From: Woeseiaceae bacterium
GTDB lineage: Bacteria; Pseudomonadota; Gammaproteobacteria; Steroidobacterales; Woeseiaceae
Direction of reading: 5' to 3'
NCBI GenBank assembly: GCA_021773035.1
Contig: JAJFKU010000002.1
Coordinates: 1 to 64,000, forward strand
DNA length: 64,000 nt
The notes below the pieces were generated by a model. The model was not told the origin of the DNA. It saw nothing but the letters and a program-made list of their open reading frames with translations, and ran no database searches. The translations under genes were made by a program, and so were the position numbers. Shown here piece after piece: positions 9,521 through 17,994 of the stretch. Within the stretch, counting starts at the first letter, position 1, and each line of letters starts with the position of its first letter.

Positions 9521-10808
9521 GCCGCTCGACAAGCAGAGCTTCGTCTTCATCGTTGAGGTTGTAAGGCGGGGCGATCAGTACATGGTCGCCCCGCACGCCG
9601 TCGATCGTTCCGCCCATGGCGTAGCAGAGCAGGCCGTTCTGCATCGCAGCCGCCTGCACTGCCTTGTGGACTTTGGCGCCCGGCTCGAACGGCTGCCTGC
9701 TCGTGCGATCAGCAACGAACTCAACGCCGATAAACAGCCCACGACCGCGAATATCGCCGACGCCCGGATGATCGCCGAGCGAGCTGCGCAGACTTGCCCG
9801 TATGGATTTTCCACGGTCCGTGACATTCTCAAGCAGGTTCTCCTGCCGTATTGCCGTGAGTGTTGCCAACGATGCCGCGGCTGCCGTGGCATGGCCCATG
9901 AAAGTGTGGCCATGTTGAAAATAGCCGCTGTTGTTTCTGATGACGTCCGTAATTTGCTCTCGGCATAACAGCGCTGCGACCGGCTGATAGCCGGCTGCCA
10001 GACCCTTTGCCATCGTGACTATATCCGGCGTTATGCGTTCCTGCTGGTAGGCCATCATCGACCCGGTTCGGCCGGTACCGCACATCACCTCGTCCAGGAT
10101 CAGGTGCACGCCGTAGCGATCGCATATCTCGCGAATTCGACCGAAGTAACCCGGCGCCGCAACAACGGCACCTGCCGTTGCACCGACAACGGTCTCGGCG
10201 ACGAAGGCGGCCACCTTGTCCGGGCCGAGTTCGATGATCTTCTCTTCGAGCTCGGCGGCGACTCTTTCACCATAGGCTTCGGGCGTCTCATCGTCACCGC
10301 GGTCGCGGTATTCGAAGCATGGAGCGATATGGTGTCCTGCGATCAGCAGTGGCCGAAAGGCCTGCCGGCGCCACTCGTTGCCACCGACGGCGAGGGCGCC
10401 CAGCGTGTTGCCATGGTAGCTCTGACGACGTGCAATAAAGAGATGTCGGTCTGGTTCGCCGGCTTCAAGAAAATATTGCCGAGACAGCTTTAGTGCCGCT
10501 TCTACAGCCTCGGAACCACCGGAAAGCAGCATCGCCCTGCCCATACCCGGAGCGGCTTCTACCAGCGTATCGGCCAGCGCTTCGGCGACGTCGCTGGTAA
10601 AGAACGAGGTGTGAGCGTACGGCAGGGTTTCGACCTGGCGTTGAATTGCTTCGATGACGGCTGGGTGACTGTGCCCCAGACAGGAAACGGCCGCACCGCC
10701 GCAGGCATCGAGATAGCGCTTGCCGCTGTCGTCGACGAGATAGGCGCCCTCGCCGCGAACGGCGCGCGGCGGCGGCTGTAACAAACTTCGGTGTAATGCG
10801 CGACTCAT
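9474..10808 (-). CDS. Class III (omega) pyridoxal-phosphate aminotransferase
   Basis: 444 residues from the ATG at 10808; an in-frame TTG lies 9 bp upstream. Fold type I aminotransferase that moves an amino group from an amine or omega-amino acid to a keto acid such as pyruvate. Visible are the phosphate-binding SGGSEAVEAALKL (about 96-108), LILDEVMCGTGRTG with the cofactor aspartate near 239, and the Schiff-base lysine in TMAKGLAAGYQP (about Lys268). Length and motifs fit the beta-alanine/taurine/putrescine:pyruvate group; the exact substrate cannot be read. The start sits 2 bp after the stop of the RpiR-type regulator, so the genes are co-transcribed and probably translationally coupled. 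Confidence 0.9.
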   Translation of the reverse strand: MSRALHRSLLQPPPRAVRGEGAYLVDDSGKRYLDACGGAAVSCLGHSHPAVIEAIQRQVETLPYAHTSFFTSDVAEALADTLVEAAPGMGRAMLLSGGSEAVEAALKLSRQYFLEAGEPDRHLFIARRQSYHGNTLGALAVGGNEWRRQAFRPLLIAGHHIAPCFEYRDRGDDETPEAYGERVAAELEEKIIELGPDKVAAFVAETVVGATAGAVVAAPGYFGRIREICDRYGVHLILDEVMCGTGRTGSMMAYQQERITPDIVTMAKGLAAGYQPVAALLCREQITDVIRNNSGYFQHGHTFMGHATAAAASLATLTAIRQENLLENVTDRGKSIRASLRSSLGDHPGVGDIRGRGLFIGVEFVADRTSRQPFEPGAKVHKAVQAAAMQNGLLCYAMGGTIDGVRGDHVLIAPPYNLNDEDEALLVERLNAAVVAALPRRPSS

Positions 10809-10810
10809 GA

Positions 10811-11677
10811 CTACCAATAGGCGCTGACGCGTGCCAGCTGCTTCTCCGCTTCTTCGACGATTTTGACGGCATCGCCACCGGCCTTCATGACCAGCAGCGT
10901 TATCAGCGCCTGGGTGACGGCCAGCGCGCCGACAAAGGAGTGATAAAAGGACGGTGAGTTGTTTTTTGTCACAATGATGTGTTCGGCGTGATTGGCGGCG
11001 GGCGATATTAGGCTGTCTGTCACGGCAACGATGCGCGCACCGGCTTCCGCCGCATAGTCCACGGCATCGACCGTCAGCTGTGTATAGGGTGGAAACGAAA
11101 TTGCCAGAAGAGCGTCGTTCGCGTTAATGCCCCGCAGCTGGTCAGCGAACGTGCCGGCAGCCGTATCGAGCAACTGGCTGTTGTCCTGGAACAGCTGATA
11201 GGCGTAGTGAAACAGGAATGCGGGCGCGTGTGCACCGCGCAGGCCAAGAACGTAAACGCGCCGGCTTTCATGCAGCGCCTTTGCCGCGGCTTCGATAAGC
11301 GGAAAGTTCTCCTCCGACAGGGAACGCTCGATGTTCGATATCTCCTGTGCTCGCAGCTCGGCAAACAAGGCCTCCTCACCGCTTTCCGCGCGCTGCTGAA
11401 CGCGCTGCAGACGGGTGGCGAACTCCGGCGCGCCCCGCCGCAGGCGCTGCCGGAACGGTTCGCGCAGCGCTTCGTACTGCCCGAAACCCAGGGTTTTGCT
11501 CAGCCGCGTAATCGTAGCGGGCTTGACCCCGGCGTCCTTCGCCACCCGTCGCATGGAGTTCAGGCCGATTTCTTCCGGATGCTCCACCATGAACCGCGCG
11601 GCCTTCTGCAGCTCAGGGGTCAGCTTTGGGTAGGAATCGACCAGCAGCCGGATAGTGTCGGGGTAGCGCTTGTCCAT
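10811..11677 (-). CDS. MurR/RpiR-family transcriptional regulator (HTH plus SIS)
   Basis: 288 residues from the ATG at 11677, chosen because AGAGAG lies just upstream; an open frame extends 32 codons further but lacks family similarity. An N-terminal HTH_6 domain (about 1-80, with MRRVAKDAGVKPATITRLSK as recognition region) precedes a C-terminal SIS domain (about 125-255, VLGLRGAHAPAFLFHY). SIS domains usually bind phosphosugars, but RpiR-type proteins beside aminotransferases are known to sense amino compounds. It leads an operon with the class III aminotransferase and faces the TonB receptor gene, which it probably controls. Confidence 0.88.
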   Translation of the reverse strand: MDKRYPDTIRLLVDSYPKLTPELQKAARFMVEHPEEIGLNSMRRVAKDAGVKPATITRLSKTLGFGQYEALREPFRQRLRRGAPEFATRLQRVQQRAESGEEALFAELRAQEISNIERSLSEENFPLIEAAAKALHESRRVYVLGLRGAHAPAFLFHYAYQLFQDNSQLLDTAAGTFADQLRGINANDALLAISFPPYTQLTVDAVDYAAEAGARIVAVTDSLISPAANHAEHIIVTKNNSPSFYHSFVGALAVTQALITLLVMKAGGDAVKIVEEAEKQLARVSAYW

Positions 11678-11723
11678 AAGCTCTCTATTCGAAATATGTG
11701 CCGCCAGGTTCAAATACGGCCGG

Positions 11724-11745
11724 TGATGAAACAAATGATTCATCA
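11724..11745. promoter_or_regulatory. Inverted repeat, candidate RpiR-type operator
   Basis: TGATGAA and TTCATCA are perfect 7-bp arms separated by 8 bp (ACAAATGA). The element lies 47-68 bp upstream of the regulator's chosen start, in the divergent region facing the TonB receptor gene. Size and symmetry suit a dimeric HTH_6 regulator, and autoregulation is the likely use. No second copy was found upstream of the TRAP binding protein gene. The role is an inference. Confidence 0.4.
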
Positions 11746-11814
11746 ACTGTCGATATTGGATCATTCGTTGCATTAATGGAAGGGATCGGCTAGGTTAATT
11801 TCCAATGCTTATAA

Positions 11815-11837
11815 GACAACTCCGTTCGGGCGTTGTC
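11815..11837 (+). promoter_or_regulatory. Hairpin in the leader of the TonB-dependent receptor gene
   Basis: GACAACTCC, loop GTTCG, GGCGTTGTC forms a 9-bp stem with one internal mismatch, 39 bp before the receptor ATG. It could be an operator for the divergent regulator or an mRNA leader structure. The ribosome site (GAGGGGGAA, about 11862-11870) lies outside the stem, so direct sequestration is unlikely. Confidence 0.3.
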
Positions 11838-11876
11838 AGATACAAAACTGGTCTTTTTTTCTGAGGGGGAAAACAA

Positions 11877-14345
11877 ATGTCCAAGAAGACACTATCTTTT
11901 GCCGCGTTGGCGCTCGCGCTTGGCTGCTCGGGCCTTGCACCGCAAAAGGCGCTGGCGCAGGACGACGGGGCGATTGAGGAAATCGTTACCATCGGCTCGC
12001 GTAGTGCCAAGCCACGATCGGCCTCCGACTCACCCGTTCCTATCGATGTCATCAGTGCCGAAGACTTTGATTCGGTCGGCAGCACCGCAGATGTCACCGA
12101 CAACCTGAAAGCACTGGTGCCGTCATACACGGCGACACCGGCGACCGGTGACGGCAGCGCGTTCGTGCGCCCGACATCGCTGCGCGGCACCGCGCCCGAC
12201 CAGACCCTGGTACTGGTGGACGGCAAACGACGTCATCGTTCTGCCCTGGTGCAGTTCTTTGCACCGGCTGCAGGTAACGGCTCACACGGTGCCGATGTCG
12301 GCATGATTCCCGCCATTGCGGTCAAGAGGGTTGAGGTTCTGCGTGACGGTGCGTCGTCGCAGTACGGCTCGGATGCCATTGCCGGCGTCATCAACTTTGT
12401 CATGAAGGACGCCTCCGACGGCGGCCAGATTCAACTCACCTACGGCGAGCACTACGAAGGCGAGCAAAGCACCAAGATAGCCGCCAATGCCGGATTCGCG
12501 CTGGGTGATATCGGCTTCGCGAACGTCAGTTTCGAAGTCGTCGATAACGATGCGCTGTCTCGCGGGGTTCAGCGGCCGGACGCTGCCGGATTGATAACCG
12601 CCGGGGTTGCCCCGCAGCTCATCGGTGCCGACACACCGTTCGGTGATGCGCCACTGCTGCAGACCTGGGGTCGCCCGGAGACGGACGGTGTTCGCTTCTT
12701 CGTCAATTCGGGATTCGACATCAGCGGCTCATCGGAGCTCTACGCACGCTTCGGTGCGGGAGAAACGAACGGTCGTTATCGCTTCTTTTACCGGCACCCG
12801 CAGACTCATGGTGTGTTTACGGCACAGCTGCCGTTTGGTGCCGGGTGCCCGAGCTGTGACCCGAACGACCTTACCGACACGATGAACCTTCGCGAACAGG
12901 GCTTTGTCGGTCTGCCTGCCGGCTTCACGCCGTTTCTCGACGGTAATCAAGAAGACGCGAGCCTCGTCGTCGGCGTCAAGGGCGAGTTCCAGAGCGGCAT
13001 GTTGTACGACATCAGCTACGGCTACGGCAAGAACACGCTCGACTACTTTCTCAACAACACGGTCAACCCGTCACTCGGACCCGGCGATCTGAGTTCGATA
13101 ACGCAGATGGACTTCGACGTGGGTGGATACACCCAGGAGGAGAACAACGTCAATGTCGATTTCTCACTGCCGGTTAGCGACAGCGTAAACCTTGCGTTTG
13201 GTGCGGAGGCCCGCGAAGAGAAATACACCGTGATCGCGGGCGAGCCCAATGCCAGCTTTGGCATCGGATCCAGCGGCTTTGTCGGTATAACCACACGAGA
13301 CGCCGGCGAGCATACTCGCGACAATGTCGCCGTTTACGCGGATATTGAGCACGACCTTTCCGACGCCCTTCTGCTGCAGTACGCGTTGCGTTATGAGAAC
13401 TTCTCCGACTTCGGCCCAACCACAAACGCGAAGTTTGCCTGGCGTTATCGTGCCAGCGATGCGTTGGCGTTACGCGGTGGCATATCTACCGGCTTCCACG
13501 CACCGACACCGGGTCAGTCAAACGTTCGCACAACCATTACCACCTTTGACGGAATGACGGGTCTGCAGGTCGAAGAGGGGCTGGTATCGCCGACATCGGA
13601 GGTAGCGCTGGCGAACGGCGGCGCGCCGCTGAAGGAAGAAAAGTCTCTGAACTACAGCGTTGGCTTTGCCAGCGAGCTGGGCGACAACTGGTCGTTGACG
13701 GCAGACCTTTATCGTATCGAAGTCGACGATCGCATCTACCGTACTGGCGATATCGCTGTTACCGGTGCTCCGGCCGGCACCTCCATTTCCTTCTATACGA
13801 ACACGCTGGATGTCGTGCACCAGGGACTGGACCTGGTTCTGACCGGCGGCTTCGACTGGGGCAGTTCGGCATCGACCGATGTGACATTTGCCTATGCTTA
13901 CAACAAGGTCGAAATTGACGGACAGAAACCCGTTATCGTCAATGGTGTGCCCATCGTTCCCGTCAGTGCATCGACGGTTCAGGACATCGAAGAGAACTAT
14001 CCGAACGACCGCTTTACGCTGTCCACCAATACACTCTTTAGTGACCAGTGGAACCTCATGGCGCGTGCGACCTTCTATGGCCGCCACTATGACGAGCGCG
14101 GGGTAATCGGTGTCGATACGGCGCCGATCGACGCGACGGTTTATCTCGATGTCGAGCTTGGCTATCAGGCGACCGATAACCTGCGTATCGCGCTTGGTGG
14201 CACGAACGTGACAGACGAGTTCGTTAACGAGATCGGCCTGGCCAACGCGAACCGGCTCGGCGTCGGCTTGCAGTACCCGCGACGCAGTGCCGCAAACTAC
14301 GAAGGCGGCGCTTGGTATTTGAAGGGTATTTACTCCTGGCAGTAA
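11877..14345 (+). CDS. TonB-dependent outer-membrane receptor
   Basis: 822 residues. A signal peptide (AALALALGCSGLAPQKALA) is followed by a TonB-box-like EEIVTIGSR, then a plug domain (about 45-180) with TSLRGTAPDQTLVLVDGKRRH and VEVLRDGASSQYGSDAIAGVINFVM split across it. A long beta-barrel ends in YLKGIYSWQ. It should import a substrate across the outer membrane using TonB-ExbBD energy; no siderophore or cobalamin gene is nearby. It stands between an RpiR-type regulator/aminotransferase operon and a DadA-like oxidase/TRAP binding protein operon, so the substrate may be an amine, amino acid or oligopeptide. A rho-independent terminator follows. Confidence 0.93.
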   Translation: MSKKTLSFAALALALGCSGLAPQKALAQDDGAIEEIVTIGSRSAKPRSASDSPVPIDVISAEDFDSVGSTADVTDNLKALVPSYTATPATGDGSAFVRPTSLRGTAPDQTLVLVDGKRRHRSALVQFFAPAAGNGSHGADVGMIPAIAVKRVEVLRDGASSQYGSDAIAGVINFVMKDASDGGQIQLTYGEHYEGEQSTKIAANAGFALGDIGFANVSFEVVDNDALSRGVQRPDAAGLITAGVAPQLIGADTPFGDAPLLQTWGRPETDGVRFFVNSGFDISGSSELYARFGAGETNGRYRFFYRHPQTHGVFTAQLPFGAGCPSCDPNDLTDTMNLREQGFVGLPAGFTPFLDGNQEDASLVVGVKGEFQSGMLYDISYGYGKNTLDYFLNNTVNPSLGPGDLSSITQMDFDVGGYTQEENNVNVDFSLPVSDSVNLAFGAEAREEKYTVIAGEPNASFGIGSSGFVGITTRDAGEHTRDNVAVYADIEHDLSDALLLQYALRYENFSDFGPTTNAKFAWRYRASDALALRGGISTGFHAPTPGQSNVRTTITTFDGMTGLQVEEGLVSPTSEVALANGGAPLKEEKSLNYSVGFASELGDNWSLTADLYRIEVDDRIYRTGDIAVTGAPAGTSISFYTNTLDVVHQGLDLVLTGGFDWGSSASTDVTFAYAYNKVEIDGQKPVIVNGVPIVPVSASTVQDIEENYPNDRFTLSTNTLFSDQWNLMARATFYGRHYDERGVIGVDTAPIDATVYLDVELGYQATDNLRIALGGTNVTDEFVNEIGLANANRLGVGLQYPRRSAANYEGGAWYLKGIYSWQ

Positions 14346-14382
14346 ACGCCCGGGTTAAATTCCACATTGTGTTACAGAGAAT

Positions 14383-14410
14383 CGGCCACCTCAGGGTGGC
14401 CGGTTTTTTT
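14383..14410 (+). terminator. Rho-independent terminator after the TonB receptor gene
   Basis: GGCCACC, loop TCAG, GGTGGCC gives a 7-bp GC-rich stem followed by GG and seven T residues. It lies 38 bp after the receptor stop and just ahead of the convergent oxidase gene's 3' end. The T run on the plus strand shows it serves the receptor transcript. Confidence 0.88.
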
Positions 14411-14414
14411 CTGC

Positions 14415-15791
14415 TCAGAGAATACCTCTGGTCTCCGCGGCCGCCAGTTGCTCGAGGAGCTTCCCGTTTGTGAGTCGCGCGAGGCTCAGGTCGGCTGCAT
14501 AGGCCGGCAGTTCGCGTCCGCAGATATGTGCAGCACACAGCTTGCCCGCCGCGCAGGCGGCCATACTTCCAAAGCCCGACATCGCCGCGATAATAAACGC
14601 ACCGTGCCCGTCGAGCGGGCCGATCAACGGCCAGTTCTCTTCGGTCATCGTGTAGTAGCCTCCGTAGTGGCTGAAGCGCGGCGGCGGCGATGCAATGTAG
14701 GACTCGAGGGCTGGAATGAACTGCGCGGCACCCCGGATCACGACTTCGGGAAACCACGCGTCGATAGCCGGTTCATTTGCCATGTCCTCCAGAGGATCAC
14801 TGAGCCGGCGATTATAGGCCCAGCCCAGCTTCACCCATTTCCCGCGAGCACCGCCTTCCGGTCGGCAGTGCGTGCCGGAAGGCAGTTCATCGGCAAGCCA
14901 GGCGAGACCGTCGTCTTCCTCCAATAAACCTCGTTCTTCGGCGGTCCAGTTCAGTTGCTTCGAATCGAGGTCGATGGAAAACGGGGCACTTCGGGGAATG
15001 GCCTGGAGGTGGTCTTCGAACGCGATCTTCTGCTGGAAGACGTTCCTGATCGGTAACTCGATACCCAGCTGTCCTGCGACACGATTCGCGAACGGCCCCG
15101 CAGCATTGACTACAGTATCGGCGCGCACGGACTTTGTGCCCTCGGCCGTGGTCACGCGCAGCCGGTAGCCTGCATTTTGTTCGATGGCACTAACACTGCC
15201 CGGCATTTTTGCGCCACCGGCAGCACGTATTTTCTCCAGCATGTACTGGCCCATTTGCTGGCCGCTGATATCGCCGCCGCGCCGGATATGAACTACGTTT
15301 CTTATGTCATCCGACAGGTGTGGAAACCGACTGCGAATCGTATCGCGCCTGTCGAAGACAGAAACGTCGATACCGTCGGAGATCGTTCCAAGTATCGGGG
15401 TAATGTCGTCGCGACGTGTTGCCAGCACATAGCCGCCACGCGACATCTGAAAAACGTTGTCCGATTCCTCTGCGAGGCGGTCCAGCTCATCGATGCTGTC
15501 GTTGGTGAAAGCCGTCATAGTCGGATGCGGCCACCAGTTTCTGTAGTTGTCTCCGGATTGGGCGCTGGTGTAGCTCATCGGTTGCCGCGGATCGATCAGC
15601 AGCACCGAGCGCCTGCGATTCTGGACGCACAGGTAATAGGCGGCGGCGATGCCGCTGATACCGGCACCGATAACCGCAATTTCAACATCGTGTTCAGGTT
15701 TCGCGGGTATCGAGGTAGGCCTTCTCTGAGATGCGTGAATTCGCTTCCATCTTTGCGAGATACTCGTAATAGGGTTTGCTGATCTTCGCAA
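14415..15791 (-). CDS. FAD-dependent oxidoreductase, DadA/glycine oxidase family
   Basis: Flavoenzyme with the dinucleotide-binding motif VIGAGISGIAAAYYL close to the N-terminus and a DAO domain through to about residue 440. It should oxidatively deaminate an amino acid or N-alkyl amino acid. The start is uncertain. The only ATG/GTG/TTG before the FAD motif is the TTG at 15791, which has no clear ribosome site and makes a 98-bp overlap with the upstream TRAP binding protein gene. An ATA at 15710, nine bases after AGAAGG, would give a more natural N-terminus (431 residues). It shares an operon with the binding protein, suggesting that the imported substrate is the one oxidised. Confidence 0.82.
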   Translation of the reverse strand: MRRSANPITSISQRWKRIHASQRRPTSIPAKPEHDVEIAVIGAGISGIAAAYYLCVQNRRRSVLLIDPRQPMSYTSAQSGDNYRNWWPHPTMTAFTNDSIDELDRLAEESDNVFQMSRGGYVLATRRDDITPILGTISDGIDVSVFDRRDTIRSRFPHLSDDIRNVVHIRRGGDISGQQMGQYMLEKIRAAGGAKMPGSVSAIEQNAGYRLRVTTAEGTKSVRADTVVNAAGPFANRVAGQLGIELPIRNVFQQKIAFEDHLQAIPRSAPFSIDLDSKQLNWTAEERGLLEEDDGLAWLADELPSGTHCRPEGGARGKWVKLGWAYNRRLSDPLEDMANEPAIDAWFPEVVIRGAAQFIPALESYIASPPPRFSHYGGYYTMTEENWPLIGPLDGHGAFIIAAMSGFGSMAACAAGKLCAAHICGRELPAYAADLSLARLTNGKLLEQLAAAETRGIL

Positions 15792-16788
15792 CGGCGGGAT
15801 CCGTTGCCGCCATCTCTTCCACGACTTGGCGAGCGATTTTCTTCAAGTGTTGCAAAACGTCGGCCGGAAATTCGCGGACGTCGACATCAGGGTCTGCCAG
15901 CAGCTGTTGCAGAGAGTTCGCGTTGCCATTGGTGTACTCGGCGGCCATATCTGTCGTTATCGACTGACAGGTAATCTCGACGATTGCCTGCAGGTCCGGC
16001 GGCAGCGTGTTCCAGGCATCCCGATTGATAATGCACTCCAACCCCGGCCCCGGTTCCTGCCAACCCGGATAGTAGTAATAGCCCGCCGCCTTATGCAGCC
16101 CGAAGGATACGTCGTTGTAGGGGCCCACCCATTCGGTCGCGTCGATCGCTCCGGTCTGTAAAGAGGTGAATATCTCGGCGCCCGGCAGCGTTATCGGCGT
16201 GCCTCCGGCGCGCCGCAGAACTTCGCCACCCAAGCCCGGAATTCGCATCTTCAGGCCTTTCAGGTCGTCGATGCTGTCGATCGCCTTATTGAACCAGCCG
16301 CCCATCTGCACACCGGTATTGCCGCAGAGAAACGGCACGAGATCGAACGGCTCGTAGAGCTCACGCCACAGCTCGAGGCCGCCGCCGTAATGAATCCAGG
16401 CATTGAGTTCCATATAGTTCAGCCCGAACGGTATCGCCGTGAAGAACTGCGCGGCGTCAACTTTACCCTTGTGGTAATACGACGCATCGTGGCCCATCTC
16501 AACGGCACCCCGGCTAACGGCGTCGAAAACCTCGAATGGCGGAACCAACTCGCCGCCACCGTAGACTTTTATTTTCAAGCGCCCGGCAGACGCCCGTTCG
16601 ATGCGTTCGGCGAGGTTCTCAACCGCCATTCCCAGTCCCGGAAACTTCGGCGGCCAGGACGTTACGCAAGACCATTCGAACGTCTCGGTCGAAGCACTGG
16701 CACCATTTTCGCAGCTACTCTCCGGTCTGGCGCAGGCGGCCAGGCCTGCAGCAGCCGTCAGACCACCGACAAATACTCTTCTTTTCAT
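15694..16788 (-). CDS. dctP: TRAP transporter substrate-binding protein, TakP-like DctP
   Basis: 364 residues. The N-terminus has a twin-arginine-like KRRVFVGG and a lipobox-like LAAC (Cys19), so it may be a Tat-exported lipoprotein. The body is a DctP-type receptor with WPPKFPGLG, the MRIPGLGGEVLRRAGGTP strand and hinge, and GAIDATEWVGPYND. The last is characteristic of the TakP group that binds 2-oxoacids or other monocarboxylates and forms dimers. The partner permeases are not adjacent; dctQM at 7024-8887 are the obvious match. It leads the operon with the DadA-like oxidase. Confidence 0.9.
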   Translation of the reverse strand: MKRRVFVGGLTAAAGLAACARPESSCENGASASTETFEWSCVTSWPPKFPGLGMAVENLAERIERASAGRLKIKVYGGGELVPPFEVFDAVSRGAVEMGHDASYYHKGKVDAAQFFTAIPFGLNYMELNAWIHYGGGLELWRELYEPFDLVPFLCGNTGVQMGGWFNKAIDSIDDLKGLKMRIPGLGGEVLRRAGGTPITLPGAEIFTSLQTGAIDATEWVGPYNDVSFGLHKAAGYYYYPGWQEPGPGLECIINRDAWNTLPPDLQAIVEITCQSITTDMAAEYTNGNANSLQQLLADPDVDVREFPADVLQHLKKIARQVVEEMAATDPAVAKISKPYYEYLAKMEANSRISEKAYLDTRET

Positions 16789-17189
16789 TGGGAATCCGGC
16801 ATTCAGAATCGACCGTCAGTCTATGCGTATGCCTGGGGGGACTCAATAGCCCCTCGAAGGTCTCTCTGAGAGCCGGTGGTGGGAAAAATTCTAGGTCATT
16901 AATCACCACTTTATGTCTATTTCGAACGAATAATGGCGCAACAGACCCCCTTTTGAGCTGGTTAATGGGCCCCGAAAGACTATCGGGGCCCTCCTTCCAT
17001 GGTCCATGGCGACGACATTCAACAGCCGAGCCGTCCCTGGCACACTGTAGAGGCCGGAAATCTGCAGCCTTTTCCCACCGCCTGGCCCGTCCAGTGTTGC
17101 AAAGCGGTGCAGAGGGTGTAGCTATTCGTAATTGCTTAATGCATTAATAAACGCCTGATTCACAGCGAATACGGGCACCTCGCAGACAA
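16789..17189. other. 401-bp intergenic region between dctP and dtd
   Basis: Divergent region holding the promoters of dctP (minus) and dtd (plus). Visible structure is a perfect 9-bp inverted repeat at 16967-16991 and the 12-bp palindrome TTAATGCATTAA at 17136-17147. No coding sequence, tRNA or riboswitch could be recognised; the open frames crossing it do not resemble proteins. Confidence 0.6.
16967..16991. repeat. Perfect GC-rich inverted repeat
   Basis: GGGCCCCGA, 7-base loop AAGACTA, TCGGGGCCC: a perfect 9-bp stem. No T run follows on either strand, so a standard terminator is unlikely. It lies about 180 bp upstream of dctP and 200 bp upstream of dtd. It could be an operator, a leader hairpin or an isolated palindromic repeat. 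Confidence 0.5.
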
Positions 17190-17627
17190 ATGATTGGATT
17201 ACTACAGCGCGTCAGCCGCGCCAGCGTTAGTGTCGACGACGAGATCGTCGGTGAGATAGGGCGCGGTTTGCTGGTTTTCGTTGCCGTCCACAGAGACGAC
17301 GAGCCGCGGCATATCGAGCGGCTGGCGCAGCGAATACTGACGTATCGCGTCTTCCCGGACAGCAACGGCCGCATGAACCATAGCGTTCTGGACCTTTCAG
17401 GCGATCTGCTGCTGGTGCCCCAGTTCACGTTAAGCGCCGATACGCGCAAAGGCACCCGCGCAAGCTTCACCAAAGGAGCCGCACCCGAGAAGGCTGCCGA
17501 CTACTTCGACAGGCTGGTGGTCCTGTGCCGGGAGCGGCTGACCACTGTCGAAACCGGGCAATTCGCCGCGGACATGCAGGTCAGCCTGGTCAACGACGGC
17601 CCGGTTACGTTCTGGCTTGAACCTTGA
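17190..17627 (+). CDS. dtd: D-aminoacyl-tRNA deacylase
   Basis: 145 residues, exactly the family length. It hydrolyses D-aminoacyl-tRNAs (and glycyl-tRNA-Ala), preventing D-amino acids from entering proteins. Both signature motifs are present: the LLLVPQFTLSADTRKG segment (SQFTL-type motif, about 70-85) and NDGPVTFWLEP at the C-terminus (N-x-GP-[VM]-T). It sits next to a DadA-like oxidase/TRAP pair and ahead of tatABC, with 122 bp before tatA. Confidence 0.95.
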   Translation: MIGLLQRVSRASVSVDDEIVGEIGRGLLVFVAVHRDDEPRHIERLAQRILTYRVFPDSNGRMNHSVLDLSGDLLLVPQFTLSADTRKGTRASFTKGAAPEKAADYFDRLVVLCRERLTTVETGQFAADMQVSLVNDGPVTFWLEP

Positions 17628-17749
17628 ACGGCGTGTGACGTCGGTACGGTTTTGTTGCGCTTGCAGGCGTATCATGAACATAATTCGTGCCCGGCGTCAG
17701 CCGGCGACACCACCTAATTTGAGGGGCTTGGCGCCTCGGGAGTAACAAC

Positions 17750-17980
17750 ATGTTTGCCAACATCGGTCCGTGGCAGTTATTGATCATACTGGTCATCGTG
17801 CTGGCCATTTTCGGCACGAAACGCCTGAGTTCACTGGGATCGGATCTTGGAAAATCGGTCAAGGGCTTTCGCTCGGCGATGAACGAGGCGGAAGAGGCCA
17901 ACGACCAGATCGGTGAAAGCAAGGACGCCGACTTCGACAACACCCCGGCCAGCGAGGCCCACGACAAGAAAGACGCATAG
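17750..17980 (+). CDS. tatA: Sec-independent protein translocase subunit TatA
   Basis: 76 residues. A short N-terminus (MFANIGPWQ) leads into one membrane helix ([13 protein letters not shown]), the [20 protein letters not shown] amphipathic helix and an acidic tail. TatA polymerises to form the translocation path for folded twin-arginine substrates. First gene of a tatABC operon; tatB starts 14 bp downstream. Two proteins in this window (dctP and the FAD oxidoreductase at 33418) carry twin-arginine-like leaders. Confidence 0.95.
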   Translation: MFANIGPWQLLIILVIVLAIFGTKRLSSLGSDLGKSVKGFRSAMNEAEEANDQIGESKDADFDNTPASEAHDKKDA

Positions 17981-17994
17981 CGACCTCAAACACC

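Noticed and set aside
17136..17147. Palindrome TTAATGCATTAA upstream of dtd
   Set aside because: Short AT-rich palindromes are frequent near promoters; no second related site or regulator supports a role.
17718..17740. Small hairpin (GAGGGGC...GCGCCTC) just before the tatA ribosome site
   Set aside because: Short stem with a mismatch and no conserved motif; not enough to claim a riboswitch or thermosensor.
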